A stretch of DNA of 64,000 bases from an uncultured Collinsella sp. (GCA_902491055.1 CABUGI010000002.1:12209-76208); one strand, 5' to 3'; numbered from the stretch's first letter, positions 1 through 9,045 are shown. The notes: a model not told the origin generated them from the sequence alone. A program made the numbers and translations.

Positions 1-637
1 GGAGGAGGAAGAGGATCCCGAGTCCATCTGGCCCAAGTACCACAAGAAGTTCGAGCCCTGGAGCGAGGAGCTTCGCGAGTACATGAACGAGCACCTCAAG
101 GATTACCTGGGTGTCGAGAAGGTCATCTGGGTCAAGGAGGGCATCGATCCCGAGGAGACCAACGGTCACATCGACGACGTCGCCACGTTCATCGCCCCGG
201 GCGTCATGGCCTGCATCTGGACCGACGACCCCGAGTACCCGTTCTATGATCAGTGCCACGCTGCCTACGAGACCCTCTCCAACGCCGTTGACGCCAAGGG
301 CCGCAAGCTGAAGGTCTACAAGCTCTGCATGCCCGTGAACCCGCTGTTCATGGACCAGGCTTCCTGCGACACCATCGACGCCGACGAGAACGCCGAGCCG
401 CGCGTTCCCGACGAGCCGCTGATCGCTTCCTACATGAACTACCTGGTCACCAACCACGGCGTTATCGTCCCGCAGTACGGCGACGAGAACGACCAGCTGG
501 CCGTCGACACGCTCCAGAAGATCTATGACGAGGTCTGGGGCGAGGGCGTCTACAAGTGCGTTGGCGTTCAGTCCGAGCAGGTCGTCTTCGGCGGCGGCAA
601 TATCCACTGCATTACTCAGCAGGAGCCGTCCGCTTAA
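1..637 (+). CDS. aguA: Agmatine deiminase, 3' part (5' end outside window)
   Basis: The reading frame is open from base 2 and its start lies upstream of the window. About 211 C-terminal residues are present. They carry the two signatures of the PPAD-type agmatine deiminase family: the NGHIDDVA segment with the catalytic His, and the C-terminal GGGNIHCITQQ segment with the nucleophilic Cys. The family hydrolyses agmatine to N-carbamoylputrescine and ammonia in the cytoplasm. The protein is a clear paralogue of the complete deiminase at 10194-11315, sharing most of the C-terminal half. The amino-acid permease gene downstream could supply agmatine or export putrescine, which is inference. AguB (putrescine carbamoyltransferase) and carbamate kinase are not in the window. 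Confidence 0.93.
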   Translation, partial: EEEEDPESIWPKYHKKFEPWSEELREYMNEHLKDYLGVEKVIWVKEGIDPEETNGHIDDVATFIAPGVMACIWTDDPEYPFYDQCHAAYETLSNAVDAKGRKLKVYKLCMPVNPLFMDQASCDTIDADENAEPRVPDEPLIASYMNYLVTNHGVIVPQYGDENDQLAVDTLQKIYDEVWGEGVYKCVGVQSEQVVFGGGNIHCITQQEPSA

Positions 638-640
638 TCG

Positions 641-746
641 TCTGGCTTCCTGAGCCACGGCACCTTCCCGTTCATTCGTCGCTTGCGTACCAAAGTACGC
701 GGCGCTCCTCTTTCACGGGAATCTGCCGTACCTCAGAAACCCAGCC
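641..746. repeat. Nested inverted repeat after aguA
   Basis: The arms at 641-671 and 715-746 pair imperfectly (CTGAG..ACGGCA..TTCCCGT against its complement). They enclose a second short hairpin, GCGTAC-caaa-GTACGC, at 685-700. It starts four bases after the aguA stop codon, so it would form in the 3' end of the transcript. It resembles the other double hairpins in the window in architecture. Confidence 0.6.
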
Positions 747-831
747 GATCAACTGGACAATCGGCAAATCAGTCCATCTCGGGGCATTGATGGTTGGCTT
801 GCTTGATGTCTTGGTTGGCTGGGTTTTCTTT

Positions 832-868
832 GGGCACTCCGTTGCCTCCACTTCGGAGTGCCCTTTTT
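832..868 (+). terminator. Rho-independent terminator
   Basis: The arms GGGCACTCC and GGAGTGCCC (832-840 and 855-863) are followed by five T. The hairpin lies between aguA and the permease gene and would end transcripts coming from aguA. Confidence 0.8.
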
Positions 869-870
869 CT

Positions 871-956
871 TTGATTGAATACGCGTCTGATCTGGGATTT
901 ATTGCGGGTTAGGCCAATTGTTCGCTTGAATTTCCCAGGTCAGACGCGTATTCAAT
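871..956. repeat. Long imperfect inverted repeat
   Basis: The arm around 875-897 (GAATACGCGTCTGA..) is matched by its complement at 932-956, with about 35 bp between. It starts immediately after the T-run of the preceding terminator and lies about 220 bp before the permease. No gene was seen in the rest of 638-1176. Confidence 0.65.
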
Positions 957-1176
957 TGCTGATAGTTTCCGGTTGCGAGCGCGACCGTTTTGATCGGAGT
1001 ATCTATGTACCAGCGTATCGTTATCTACACGCGCCTGTTCCGCGAGCGTTGGTCCAACAATTGCATCCTCTCTTCTCTATGGGATGGCACCTGCACCGGT
1101 GACGCGGCCTGCAACCCTACCTTGGGCTGCGCCTTCGGTACAGATGCCATCCTTTTTGCTGTAGGGGGAGCGTGCC

Positions 1177-2604
1177 ATGGCAGGTAAAAAGTTCTCCCTG
1201 TTCGAGGTCATCCTCTCGGTTATCTGCGTCGTATTTACCATCGAGGCGGCTGCTCCGGCGTCTGCCATGGGTAACGTGCAGTTCTTCTGGTGGATCTTCC
1301 TCATCATTACGTTTTTGCTTCCCTATGGCCTGGTGGTGGCCGAGCTCGGTACGGCGTTCGATTCCGAGGGCGGCCTGTACGATTGGGTTCGCCTGGGCTT
1401 GGGCGACCGTTGGGGCGCCCGTTGCTCCTGGTGCTACTGGGTCAATTTTCCACTGTGGGTGGCAAGTATCGCCTGTATGTTCCCCAGTGTCATCAATGCG
1501 GTATGGGGCATCGAGTTTTCGCTCGGGGTTCGAATTGCCATCGAGCTTGCCTTTGTGTGGGGCGTCACGGTCATGGCGATGCACCCGGTGTCCGAGGCCG
1601 ATTGGGTCATGGACGGCGGTGCCGTCATTAAGGTGCTCATTACCGCCGTGGTGGGAATCGTTGGCATCTGGTTTGCCTGCAATAACGGCTTTGCCAACGA
1701 CATGTCGTTTAAGACCTTCATTCCAGATTTGGGCGACACCAATTCGTTGACGTACCTATCGATCATCCTGTTCAACTTTATGGGCTTCGAAGTGGTCGCG
1801 ACCTTTGCCAGCACGATGAAAAACCCATCGCGCGATATCCCCAAGGCGGTTATCGCTGGTGGCGTTGCCATTGCGGCGATCTACATTATTTGCGGTATCG
1901 GCATTGGAGCCGCGGTTCCCACCGAGCAGCTTTCACTCGATTCGGGCATTGTGGACGCGGTCGCCGCCATGGTGGGGCGCGCTCACCCGCTGACGATGGT
2001 CGTGGGCGTGGCCTTTTTGGTGACGCTGTTCGCCAACATGATCTGCTGGAGCTTTGGCGTCAACAACGTGGCGAGCTATGCCGCGCGCCATGGCAACATG
2101 CCGCGCCCCTTTGCGCTGGTGTCCAAGAAGACCGGCATGCCCAATGGCTCGGCAATCATTAACGGTTGTTTTGCCAGCTTGGTGCTGCTACTTCAGATTC
2201 CGCTGGGCGAGGGTTCCGACGTTTTTTGGGTATTCTTTTCAATGAACGTCGTCTTTCTGCTCATGAGCTATATCCCGATGTTCCCAGCGTTTTGGCGCCT
2301 GCGCAAATATGACGATCGCCCGCGCGTGTTCCGCGCGCCCTTCGAGGGCAAGGTGCTTGCGGTGGCACTTGCGATTCCCGTGGTGGAGCTTGTGCTTTCG
2401 ATTGTCGCTACGATTGTGCCGCTCAACGGCTCGCCCGCCGAAATGGCAAAGTTGCCCATTCTCATGGGTGTGGTGATCGCCGTGTTGCTGGGCGAGGTTT
2501 CGCGCCTCGTATCGCGCCGCGGCCGCAGCGTCGACAATCCCGGCGTTGGTGCAAGAAGGACAGGTTTCTTTGCACCAAAACGTTTCTTTGCACCAAAACA
2601 GTAG
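1177..2604 (+). CDS. APC-superfamily amino acid/amine permease
   Basis: This 475-residue protein has about twelve hydrophobic segments and the layout of the amino acid-polyamine-organocation superfamily, including the glutamate:GABA and agmatine:putrescine exchanger group. The N-terminal segment KKFSLFEVILSVICVV leads straight into TM1. The ATG at 1177 follows a purine-rich site (TAGGGGGAGCG). Its place just after an agmatine deiminase gene suggests agmatine uptake or agmatine/putrescine exchange, but substrate cannot be read from sequence. The last residues are an exact repeat (FFAPK-R-FFAPK) caused by an 18-bp tandem duplication. Confidence 0.85.
   Translation: MAGKKFSLFEVILSVICVVFTIEAAAPASAMGNVQFFWWIFLIITFLLPYGLVVAELGTAFDSEGGLYDWVRLGLGDRWGARCSWCYWVNFPLWVASIACMFPSVINAVWGIEFSLGVRIAIELAFVWGVTVMAMHPVSEADWVMDGGAVIKVLITAVVGIVGIWFACNNGFANDMSFKTFIPDLGDTNSLTYLSIILFNFMGFEVVATFASTMKNPSRDIPKAVIAGGVAIAAIYIICGIGIGAAVPTEQLSLDSGIVDAVAAMVGRAHPLTMVVGVAFLVTLFANMICWSFGVNNVASYAARHGNMPRPFALVSKKTGMPNGSAIINGCFASLVLLLQIPLGEGSDVFWVFFSMNVVFLLMSYIPMFPAFWRLRKYDDRPRVFRAPFEGKVLAVALAIPVVELVLSIVATIVPLNGSPAEMAKLPILMGVVIAVLLGEVSRLVSRRGRSVDNPGVGARRTGFFAPKRFFAPKQ
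2564..2599. repeat. 18-bp exact tandem duplication at the permease C-terminus
   Basis: GTTTCTTTGCACCAAAAC occurs at 2564-2581 and again at 2582-2599, adding six codons in frame just before the stop. A partial inverted copy (TTGGTGCAAGAA) lies at 2547-2558, so the region can also fold as a hairpin at the end of the transcript. Confidence 0.9.
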
Positions 2605-2639
2605 CTCCGCGAGCTGCGCGGCGCTTGCCACATCTTGGA

Positions 2640-2831
2640 TTACTGTTCGCGGTGCTCGGGATTGGAAGCGAGCTTAGGCGCAAAGTAGGGGACGTGGCCC
2701 AGGTAAGGGCAGCTGTCGTTGCGCTCATCAACGATGCAGGGAACGTCATCGTAGGTCATGGTCGAACCGATCTTGGCGATGGCCTTGGCGGCGGGCGCGA
2801 CAATAATCTTGAGCGGTGCAATCGGCGCCAT
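2640..2831 (-). CDS. Small hypothetical protein (63 aa)
   Basis: The frame runs against its neighbours, and its ATG at 2831 has a strong Shine-Dalgarno sequence (AAAGGAGATGCC). The product is 63 residues and has two Cys ten residues apart (PCIVDERNDSCPY). No family is recognised. The good ribosome site and the absence of an overlapping gene support a real gene; its shortness leaves doubt. It lies convergent with the permease and divergent from the LuxR regulator. Confidence 0.5.
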   Translation of the reverse strand: MAPIAPLKIIVAPAAKAIAKIGSTMTYDDVPCIVDERNDSCPYLGHVPYFAPKLASNPEHREQ

Positions 2832-2920
2832 GGCATCTCCTTTCGATCTTGGTATTCGTTCGATGTCTTACCATAACTGTAATGTGGAATCAAGCTGGTT
2901 GTGTGCGGAATGAGAGTAGT

Positions 2921-4042
2921 ATGAGCTTCGCATTCTTTATCTACACGATTCTTGTCATGGGCGTTGGATTGGTGACGGCATCAACTGCACTCGTAATATG
3001 GCTCATGACTCGTCGACGCGATTGTTTGGTGGCGGCCGCGGGCTTCCTTCTTTATATCTTCGATATGTCGGTGATCTTCTTTGATGAGTACAACCGGCTC
3101 AAATATGACTATGTGGTGACGTTTAATGAGCCGCTTCAACATCCGTTACTGCGCTGCGCGCTGGGCGTGGCGATTCTTGCGTGCGTATGGCTTTGGGTAA
3201 CGTTTCGCTTACACGATGAGGTGACCGTTAAGCGCGTTGCCGCATATGTCGTACCGATCGCCGTGCTTCAGCTTGCTCTGGTGCCTCGTACTGGCTTTGC
3301 GGGCCAGGTTCAGCAATATCTTTTTTGGCTTACGCGCGATTTGGGAATGGCATTCTGCTTGGTATATGCTTACGCTCGCTATCGCAAGACGGAGAATAGG
3401 GCTGAGCGGCTCGATCTTGAGCGCACTCGGACGTTCTTTCGCATAGCCTGCGTGCTTACCGTGATGGTGGTTATCGAGGATACCTATATGATCCTATTCT
3501 GCACGCCTGACGTTGACAACGTGATGGTGAGCGCCTTTTTATGGTATCTGGGCGAGCGGAATATCTCAGAGATTTTATTGTTTGTGGCTGCAGCCGTTCA
3601 GCTATTTAAACAGTTCAGCCATATCTTACGTGTGTTCTCGCGTCACCCTCGTGCCGATGAAGAGGTAGCGACAGAGCGCCGTGATGCACGGGAGGACCTT
3701 GTCTCGCGTGTTGTGATTTCAGCCGTTCAGCTATTTAAACAGTTCAGCCATATCTTACGTGTGTTCTCGCGTCACCCTCGTGCCGATGAAGAGGTAGCGA
3801 CAGAGCGCCGTGATGCACGGGAGGACCTTGTCTCGCGTGTTGTGATTTTCTCGGACGAGCATGGGCTTTCAAAGCGTGAACAGGAAGTGCTTACACTCGT
3901 ATTGCGTGGACTCGATGTCCAAAATATTGCTAACGAACTTGTGATTAGTCCGGGTACCGTCAAGGCTCACCTGCATCGCATCTATGTAAAGAGCGAAGTC
4001 AAGGCGCGTGACGACTTGATTGAGACATTCTGGCGCTCGTAA
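2921..4042 (+). CDS. LuxR-family regulator with N-terminal membrane domain
   Basis: The N-terminal two thirds has about seven hydrophobic helices, and the last 65 residues are a LuxR-type helix-turn-helix (SKREQEVLTLVLRGLDVQNIA..SPGTVKAHLHRIYVK). This membrane-sensor plus LuxR layout is common in Coriobacteriia and usually controls a neighbouring transport or catabolic gene; here the amidohydrolase-MATE pair or the permease are candidates. The start at 2921 is chosen because the membrane domain begins there; the site in front is weak. Residues of the linker are present twice: a 43-residue block is duplicated exactly (see 3591-3848), lengthening the linker between membrane and DNA-binding parts. 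Confidence 0.85.
   Translation: MSFAFFIYTILVMGVGLVTASTALVIWLMTRRRDCLVAAAGFLLYIFDMSVIFFDEYNRLKYDYVVTFNEPLQHPLLRCALGVAILACVWLWVTFRLHDEVTVKRVAAYVVPIAVLQLALVPRTGFAGQVQQYLFWLTRDLGMAFCLVYAYARYRKTENRAERLDLERTRTFFRIACVLTVMVVIEDTYMILFCTPDVDNVMVSAFLWYLGERNISEILLFVAAAVQLFKQFSHILRVFSRHPRADEEVATERRDAREDLVSRVVISAVQLFKQFSHILRVFSRHPRADEEVATERRDAREDLVSRVVIFSDEHGLSKREQEVLTLVLRGLDVQNIANELVISPGTVKAHLHRIYVKSEVKARDDLIETFWRS
3591..3848. repeat. Perfect 129-bp in-frame tandem duplication
   Basis: Bases 3591-3719 are repeated without a mismatch at 3720-3848. The unit is 129 bp (43 codons), so the frame is kept. The identity at silent positions shows the event is very recent, or that it is an assembly artefact. Confidence 0.97.
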
Positions 4043-4349
4043 GGCTGGAGTGGTTCGGCTGACGGCGTATCGCAGACCACTTGGCGTAATGAAGCGACAA
4101 TAAACTTTGACAATAAAAAACCTGCTCAGACGTGTAAACCTTCTTAAGCCGTCCGTTCGCTCGCTTCCATCTTGGCAGCTTGTGCAGGAGGTGCGTCAAT
4201 GGGTGTTGACACGGGGCGTAGGGCGCTGGACAGACACCCGACCGCTCGTAGGCACGTGTCATGTAGGGAGCGACAAATGCTCCCTCACCGATTGGGCGCG
4301 TCGTATCGTGGCGCTCATCCATTGTCCTGTAACGTCTGAGGAGGCTCAT
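4043..4349. other. Intergenic region before the amidohydrolase
   Basis: No gene was seen in these 307 bases. A small hairpin (GGGAGC-gacaaat-GCTCCC) lies near 4265-4283. The Shine-Dalgarno site GAGGAGG directly precedes the amidohydrolase ATG. An open frame from 4107 continues into the gene but lacks a convincing start. Confidence 0.5.
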
Positions 4350-5978
4350 ATGGACAAAGCGGATTTAGTCATCAAAAGTAATGCTGTGTTCACTGGTGAC
4401 GGGCTGGCCCCGTTCAAGGGCGGCGTTGCCGTCGCAGGTGACAGGATTGTTGCGTGCGGCGAGGATAAGTACCTCGACGCTTTTATCGGGCCCGATACCG
4501 AGGTGCGCGACTATGGCGATAAGCTCGTCATGCCTGGCATCATCGACTCACACACTCACTATGCCCAGGGCGCCTTTGTGTCCGATCCCGATTTCGCCGT
4601 CAATCTCATCGATTGCACAAGCTTTGAGCAGTGTATGGAACGCGTGCAGGCGTTTGCCGAAGACCACCCGAACAACGAGTGGATCGTGGGCTATCAGGTT
4701 ATCCAGTTCCAGTGGGACGTGCCCGAGATGCCTACGGCGGCAATGATCGATGAGTACATTTCGGACCGTCCGGTCTTTTTGCAGCAGGTTGACGTGCACA
4801 CGTTTAGTGCCAACACCTGCGCAATCGAGAAAATCGACATTACTGCTGAAACGCCAGACCCATCAGGCGGCAAGATTCTTAGGGATGAAGCTGGCAACCC
4901 CACTGGGGTCTTCTCGAACAACGCGGGATCCCTTTTCTTGGATGAGGTATACAATCCTGCCCCCGAGGTGGCTAGTGCTTCCTTTGCCAAGACCGCGCAT
5001 CGTGCCAACGCTCTCGGTATTACGACAGTCGGCATGGTAAACCCCACTTTTGTGAGCATGGATAACCCCTATAAATTCCTCGCGGAGCTTAACCGCAAGG
5101 GCGAACTTCCGTTGCGCGTGTTCATGTACACAGACCTTTTTGAGAACGAGGCCATGACGCTCGAGGAGATTCGGGCGAAATACGACTTCCCGGGCACGCA
5201 AGTCGAGTGGCATGGCTTTAAGCAGTTCATTGACGGTGTGTGTTCCGATCATACTGCTTGGATGCTCGAGCCCTATGCTAATGCTCCCGAGACCTGTGGC
5301 GAGCCGGCTGAGGAACCTGAGCGTGTGCGCAAAGCCATCCTTAAAGCGCTTGAGTGGGGTGTCGACACGCGCATCCATGCCATAGGCGATCGTTCCGTAC
5401 GCTTTATCCTGGACTGCTTCGAGGAGGGCGAGAAGCGTTACGGTCTTATGGGCTGTCGTCACTCCATGGAGCACAACGAGACTGTTCAACCTGAGGATTT
5501 GCCGCGCTATGCGGAGCTCGGCGTCTGTCCGGCCATGCAGCCGTGGCATATGCTGCTTGATATGGCAGACTTGGCAAAGGACGACGCCGTTGGTCCCGAG
5601 CGCGCGGCGCTCTCGTGGCCAATTCATAGCCTGCTCGCGAGCGGTGCCTGCGTGCATCTGGGCTCCGACTTCCCGGTCGTGGGGCTTGAGCCTATGGAGG
5701 AAGTCTATGGAGCGGTCTACCGCATGCTCGAGGATGGATCTAATCCTGAGGGTTGGTTCCCCGAGGAGCGAATCACTATGGCCGAGGCCCTGCGCGCATA
5801 CACCTACGGCAGCGCCTACGCTATGCATGCTGAGGACCGCATCGGCACACTCGCCTGCGGCAAGCAAGCCGACATTTGCGTACTCGACCGCAATCTCTTT
5901 ACCTGCGAGCCGGCAGAGGTGCTCGAGGCTACCGCGGCCCTTACGATGATCGCCGGCAAGGTGGTCTTTGAGGCCTAG
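4350..5978 (+). CDS. Metal-dependent amidohydrolase (Amidohydro_3, YtcJ-like)
   Basis: This 542-residue protein belongs to the amidohydrolase superfamily. It shows the first-strand metal motif DSHTH (His68 and His70), the IHAIGD strand with a metal-binding His, the MEH segment, and the late LGSDFPV motif with the catalytic Asp. Family members hydrolyse C-N bonds of cyclic or N-substituted amides in the cytoplasm; the substrate is unknown. The ATG at 4350 sits six bases after GAGGAGG. The MATE transporter starts 87 bases downstream on the same strand, so they probably form one unit, with import or export linked to hydrolysis (inference). Confidence 0.88.
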   Translation: MDKADLVIKSNAVFTGDGLAPFKGGVAVAGDRIVACGEDKYLDAFIGPDTEVRDYGDKLVMPGIIDSHTHYAQGAFVSDPDFAVNLIDCTSFEQCMERVQAFAEDHPNNEWIVGYQVIQFQWDVPEMPTAAMIDEYISDRPVFLQQVDVHTFSANTCAIEKIDITAETPDPSGGKILRDEAGNPTGVFSNNAGSLFLDEVYNPAPEVASASFAKTAHRANALGITTVGMVNPTFVSMDNPYKFLAELNRKGELPLRVFMYTDLFENEAMTLEEIRAKYDFPGTQVEWHGFKQFIDGVCSDHTAWMLEPYANAPETCGEPAEEPERVRKAILKALEWGVDTRIHAIGDRSVRFILDCFEEGEKRYGLMGCRHSMEHNETVQPEDLPRYAELGVCPAMQPWHMLLDMADLAKDDAVGPERAALSWPIHSLLASGACVHLGSDFPVVGLEPMEEVYGAVYRMLEDGSNPEGWFPEERITMAEALRAYTYGSAYAMHAEDRIGTLACGKQADICVLDRNLFTCEPAEVLEATAALTMIAGKVVFEA

Positions 5979-6065
5979 CGCCATCGTTTGGTTGGGCGGT
6001 TTGGCGCCAGTTGTCAGCCGCCTGACATCCATTCAGCACTACTCTCTCAAGGAAAGGGGAGAACA

Positions 6066-7442
6066 ATGGCAGAAGAAGTAACCGCTGCCGTGGAGGAGGA
6101 GCGCGAGCTCGCCTCCCAACCGATTCCCGGTCTGGTGCGTAAGTACACCATCGTCACCGGCCAGGGCATGCTCGCCCAGATCATCATGGTGGTCCTCGAG
6201 GGCCTCGTGATGGGTTGGGGCCTGGGTGCCCACGGCCTGGCCTGCGTCTCGATCATCATGTCGGTCGAGTACATCAACCTGGCCTTTGGCAACCTGTTTG
6301 GCACCGGCGTGCCCGCCGTGGTGGGCAACCTTTTGGGTGCCGGCGACATTAAGGGCGCAAGCAAGGCTTTTAGCCAGGGCTTTTGGCTCACCACGATTGT
6401 GAGTGTGCTGCTTGCTGTGGTGATGGCCGTGTTTACCGAGCCCATCTGCGCATTCTTTGGCGCCACGCCCGACATCATGGCCGATACCGTTGCCGGCGTG
6501 CGCACCTTCGCCGTGCTGCTGCCGCTCACGGTCATTGGCCAGATGGTCACCGCTGTGATGCGTGTGGACGAGAAGGTTCAGGTCCAGGCCAACCTCATGA
6601 CCGTTTCAGCCATCGTTGCCATCTGCTGGCTCGCGCTTTCTACGTTTGTGCTCAAGTTTGGCGTTATGGGCGCCGGCGTGTACTACGGGCTTTCCATCGG
6701 TATCTGGGCCATCGGTATCTTCTGGTTCATCGGGGGCAAAAAGTCCCAGCTCCAGATTAGCCTGGCCGACCTTAAGCTCGACCTCGCCGTCTGCGGCCAG
6801 ATCCTCAAGATCGGCTTCCCGTTCTTCCTGGTCCAGGGCGCGACCTTTATCTTTAACACCGTTGCCAACTCGCTTTTGGGCTCGCTCGGCGGCGACATGG
6901 GCTCGCTCTACATCGCAGCCTTTGGCGTGATCAACGGCTACATCCTCTACATCACCATGATGGTTGCCCAGTGCTTCTCCTATGGCCTGCAGCCCATCGC
7001 TGCCTTCAACGCCGGCGCAAAGGCTTGGGCGCGCCTTAAGGAGACGCTCTCTTGCACGCTTAAGTACCAGGTTGTGACGCTGGCGCTGGTCACCGTCGCG
7101 CTCTGGCTTGCCGCCACTCCGGTGTGCGCCTTCTTTGCCGGCAGCGATCCTGCGCTCGTTGAGGTTGCCGCCAACGCCACGCGTACCGTCATCCTGGCTG
7201 TTGCCCTGGGCTATCTTGCCATGACCATGTCGATATATTTCCAGGCGGTCGAGAAGGTTGGTGTCGCCACGTTTACCGGCCTGCTTCGCTATGTGATCTG
7301 CTCAGTGCCGCTTATGTACCTCCTCGGCAACATGATGGGTGTTGAGGGCGTGTGGATCGCCCTGGTGGTGGCCGACGCCATTACCGGCATCATCTCCATT
7401 GCGCTCGCCGCGCACGAGTCCAAGCGCCTTGCCACGCTCTAG
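6066..7442 (+). CDS. MATE-family multidrug/toxin exporter
   Basis: This 458-residue protein has twelve predicted membrane helices in two similar halves, typical of MATE cation antiporters. The start is the ATG after GGAAAGGGGAGAACA. The family exports cationic organic compounds in exchange for Na+ or H+. The gene follows the amidohydrolase on the same strand and ends just before a strong terminator, so the two are likely co-transcribed. Confidence 0.9.
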   Translation: MAEEVTAAVEEERELASQPIPGLVRKYTIVTGQGMLAQIIMVVLEGLVMGWGLGAHGLACVSIIMSVEYINLAFGNLFGTGVPAVVGNLLGAGDIKGASKAFSQGFWLTTIVSVLLAVVMAVFTEPICAFFGATPDIMADTVAGVRTFAVLLPLTVIGQMVTAVMRVDEKVQVQANLMTVSAIVAICWLALSTFVLKFGVMGAGVYYGLSIGIWAIGIFWFIGGKKSQLQISLADLKLDLAVCGQILKIGFPFFLVQGATFIFNTVANSLLGSLGGDMGSLYIAAFGVINGYILYITMMVAQCFSYGLQPIAAFNAGAKAWARLKETLSCTLKYQVVTLALVTVALWLAATPVCAFFAGSDPALVEVAANATRTVILAVALGYLAMTMSIYFQAVEKVGVATFTGLLRYVICSVPLMYLLGNMMGVEGVWIALVVADAITGIISIALAAHESKRLATL

Positions 7443-7490
7443 GCTCGGACATGGCTGGCGTACGATAGTCGAACAAGTTAACTCGCCTGC

Positions 7491-7533
7491 AAGCCACCAC
7501 AATGGGGACAGCCCCCATTGTGGTGGCTTTTGT
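7491..7533 (+). terminator. Strong hairpin terminator with GGGGACA loop
   Basis: The arms AAGCCACCACAAT and ATTGTGGTGGCTT enclose GGGGACAGCCCCC, followed by a T-rich tail. The loop shares GGGGACA with hairpins at 13182-13216 and 32229-32271 and resembles the loop of the dispersed 50-bp repeat. Confidence 0.88.
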
Positions 7534-7586
7534 TATTTAGGGTCTGAGATTTCGGCTCTATAAATAATGCTTTTGAACTAGGCTAC

Positions 7587-7652
7587 TATAAGATTGTGGT
7601 AAACGCTAATATAAGATTATGGCGAATGAAACTATCCGATTATGGTAACAGC
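7587..7652. promoter_or_regulatory. Three direct repeats at 23-bp spacing before the ATPase gene
   Basis: Related 20-bp units begin at 7587, 7610 and 7633 (TATAAGATTGTGGTAAACGC, TATAAGATTATGGCGAATGA, TATCCGATTATGGTAACAGC). The constant 23-bp period and the place just upstream of the start codon suggest binding sites for a regulator, perhaps the encoded protein itself. Confidence 0.6.
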
Positions 7653-7670
7653 GCAATAAGGGGCGTTGAT

Positions 7671-8840
7671 ATGGCTGAGTTCATTAACAGGGATTTGCAT
7701 GAGTTGCTCATTCGCATGGCAGGCTGGTTTCCTGTTGTGTCGTTGACAGGGCCTAGGCAGAGCGGTAAGTCTACGCTGGTTCGGCATACCTTTCCCGACT
7801 ATTCCTACGTCACGCTTGAGGACCCTCAAACGAGGCGCGCGGCCTTGGAGGATCCGGTGAGTTTTATCCGCAACCGAAAGGGCGGACTCATCATCGACGA
7901 GGCGCAATACGCCCCGGATTTGTTTTCAATGATCCAGGTTGTTTCGGATGAGCGGGGAGACGCCGGTCAATACATCCTTACAGGCTCGCAAAACTTTTTG
8001 ATGATGAAAAGCATCGGGCAGTCTCTTGCCGGGCGAGTCGGGATCTTGAAATTGCTGCCATTATCGTTTCGAGAAGCGGAGAGGGGCCAGCAGGGGCAGC
8101 TGGAAGTGGATTTGTTCGCGCTCGAAGGGGGATACCCTCGCCTGCGTTCCGCCGGAATGCCGTCCTCGGTTTATTTTCCCAGCTATATCGATACCTATGT
8201 TGAGCGCGATGTTGTGGGCTTGCTTGATGTGCGCAATAAGGCGGAGTTTCATAAGTTTCTGTCCATAATTGCTCAGAGCGTCGGTGCCCTCATCAATATA
8301 TCCTCGCTTTCTCGAGATACGGGCGTGAGCGTATCGACCATTAAAAGCTGGTTGTCCATCCTGGAGCAGAGCTACCTGACGTTTTCGCTGCAGCCCTATT
8401 ATGCAAATGCCAAGAAGCGTCTAACTAAAACGCCCAAGCTCTATTTTTACGACACGGGGCTGCTCTGCTACTTGCTCAAAATTGGATCACTGGAGCAACT
8501 ATTGGAGAGCCCTTATCTGGGGGCCGTTTTCGAAAACCTCATCGTTTCCGAAACGGCGAAGAGCCATCTCAACGTGGGCGAGAATCCCGAGCTGTATTTC
8601 TATAGGGACGACAGCAAGCGTGAAATCGATTTGCTCGACTGTACAAACTCAGGGAGTCCCAAGGCTATCGAAATAAAATCATCCAGAACGTATCACGATA
8701 AGTACGCCCGCCATCTACAGACTGTATGCGATGAGATCGACATTGCAAAAGATGCGCGCTATGTTGTAGCCCGCGTGGACTCAACGTATGAGTCGAAAGA
8801 CTGTAGTGTGGTTTCGGCGCGTGATTGGCTTTTACGATAA
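7671..8840 (+). CDS. AAA ATPase with DUF4143 domain
   Basis: This 389-residue protein has an N-terminal P-loop ATPase domain with Walker A (GPRQSGKST, residues 27-35) and Walker B (LIIDEAQ, about 73-79), then the sensor segment LTGSQNF. The C-terminal DUF4143 part ends in a restriction-endonuclease-like fold motif (REIDLL..KAIEIKSS). The ATG at 7671 follows AAGGGGCG. These proteins are common in gut bacteria and often travel between genomes; their function is not established. The gene stands alone between two terminators and has an unusual direct-repeat array in front. Confidence 0.88.
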   Translation: MAEFINRDLHELLIRMAGWFPVVSLTGPRQSGKSTLVRHTFPDYSYVTLEDPQTRRAALEDPVSFIRNRKGGLIIDEAQYAPDLFSMIQVVSDERGDAGQYILTGSQNFLMMKSIGQSLAGRVGILKLLPLSFREAERGQQGQLEVDLFALEGGYPRLRSAGMPSSVYFPSYIDTYVERDVVGLLDVRNKAEFHKFLSIIAQSVGALINISSLSRDTGVSVSTIKSWLSILEQSYLTFSLQPYYANAKKRLTKTPKLYFYDTGLLCYLLKIGSLEQLLESPYLGAVFENLIVSETAKSHLNVGENPELYFYRDDSKREIDLLDCTNSGSPKAIEIKSSRTYHDKYARHLQTVCDEIDIAKDARYVVARVDSTYESKDCSVVSARDWLLR

Positions 8841-8862
8841 CAAGCTCGGCGTATTAACAACA

Positions 8863-8900
8863 GCCGCGAGGGGAACCGGCCCCTTTTTGCGGCGGTTTTT
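8863..8900 (+). terminator. Terminator after the ATPase gene
   Basis: GCCGC with GGGG pairs with CCCC and GCGGC, followed by GGTTTTT. The hairpin starts about 22 bases after the stop codon. Confidence 0.7.
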
Positions 8901-8922
8901 GCCTATCTGGTGCGTCTTAGAT

Positions 8923-9045
8923 GCAAGTGAGTAGACTTATTTGGATATGCCGAGCACACCGCGGCAAATGCTCAATAAAACCCCAGGTCAGAGCTGTGGC
9001 GTTTTGGGGCGTGCTTGGCCTCCTGCAAAAAGCCTACTCACTTGG
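8923..9045. repeat. Inverted repeat, 15-16-bp arms
   Basis: GCAAGTGAGTAGACTT (8923-8938) is matched by AAGCCTACTCACTTG (9030-9044) with one mismatch. The 90 bp between contain no gene. It resembles a small non-autonomous element or a terminator-like structure. Confidence 0.6.
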
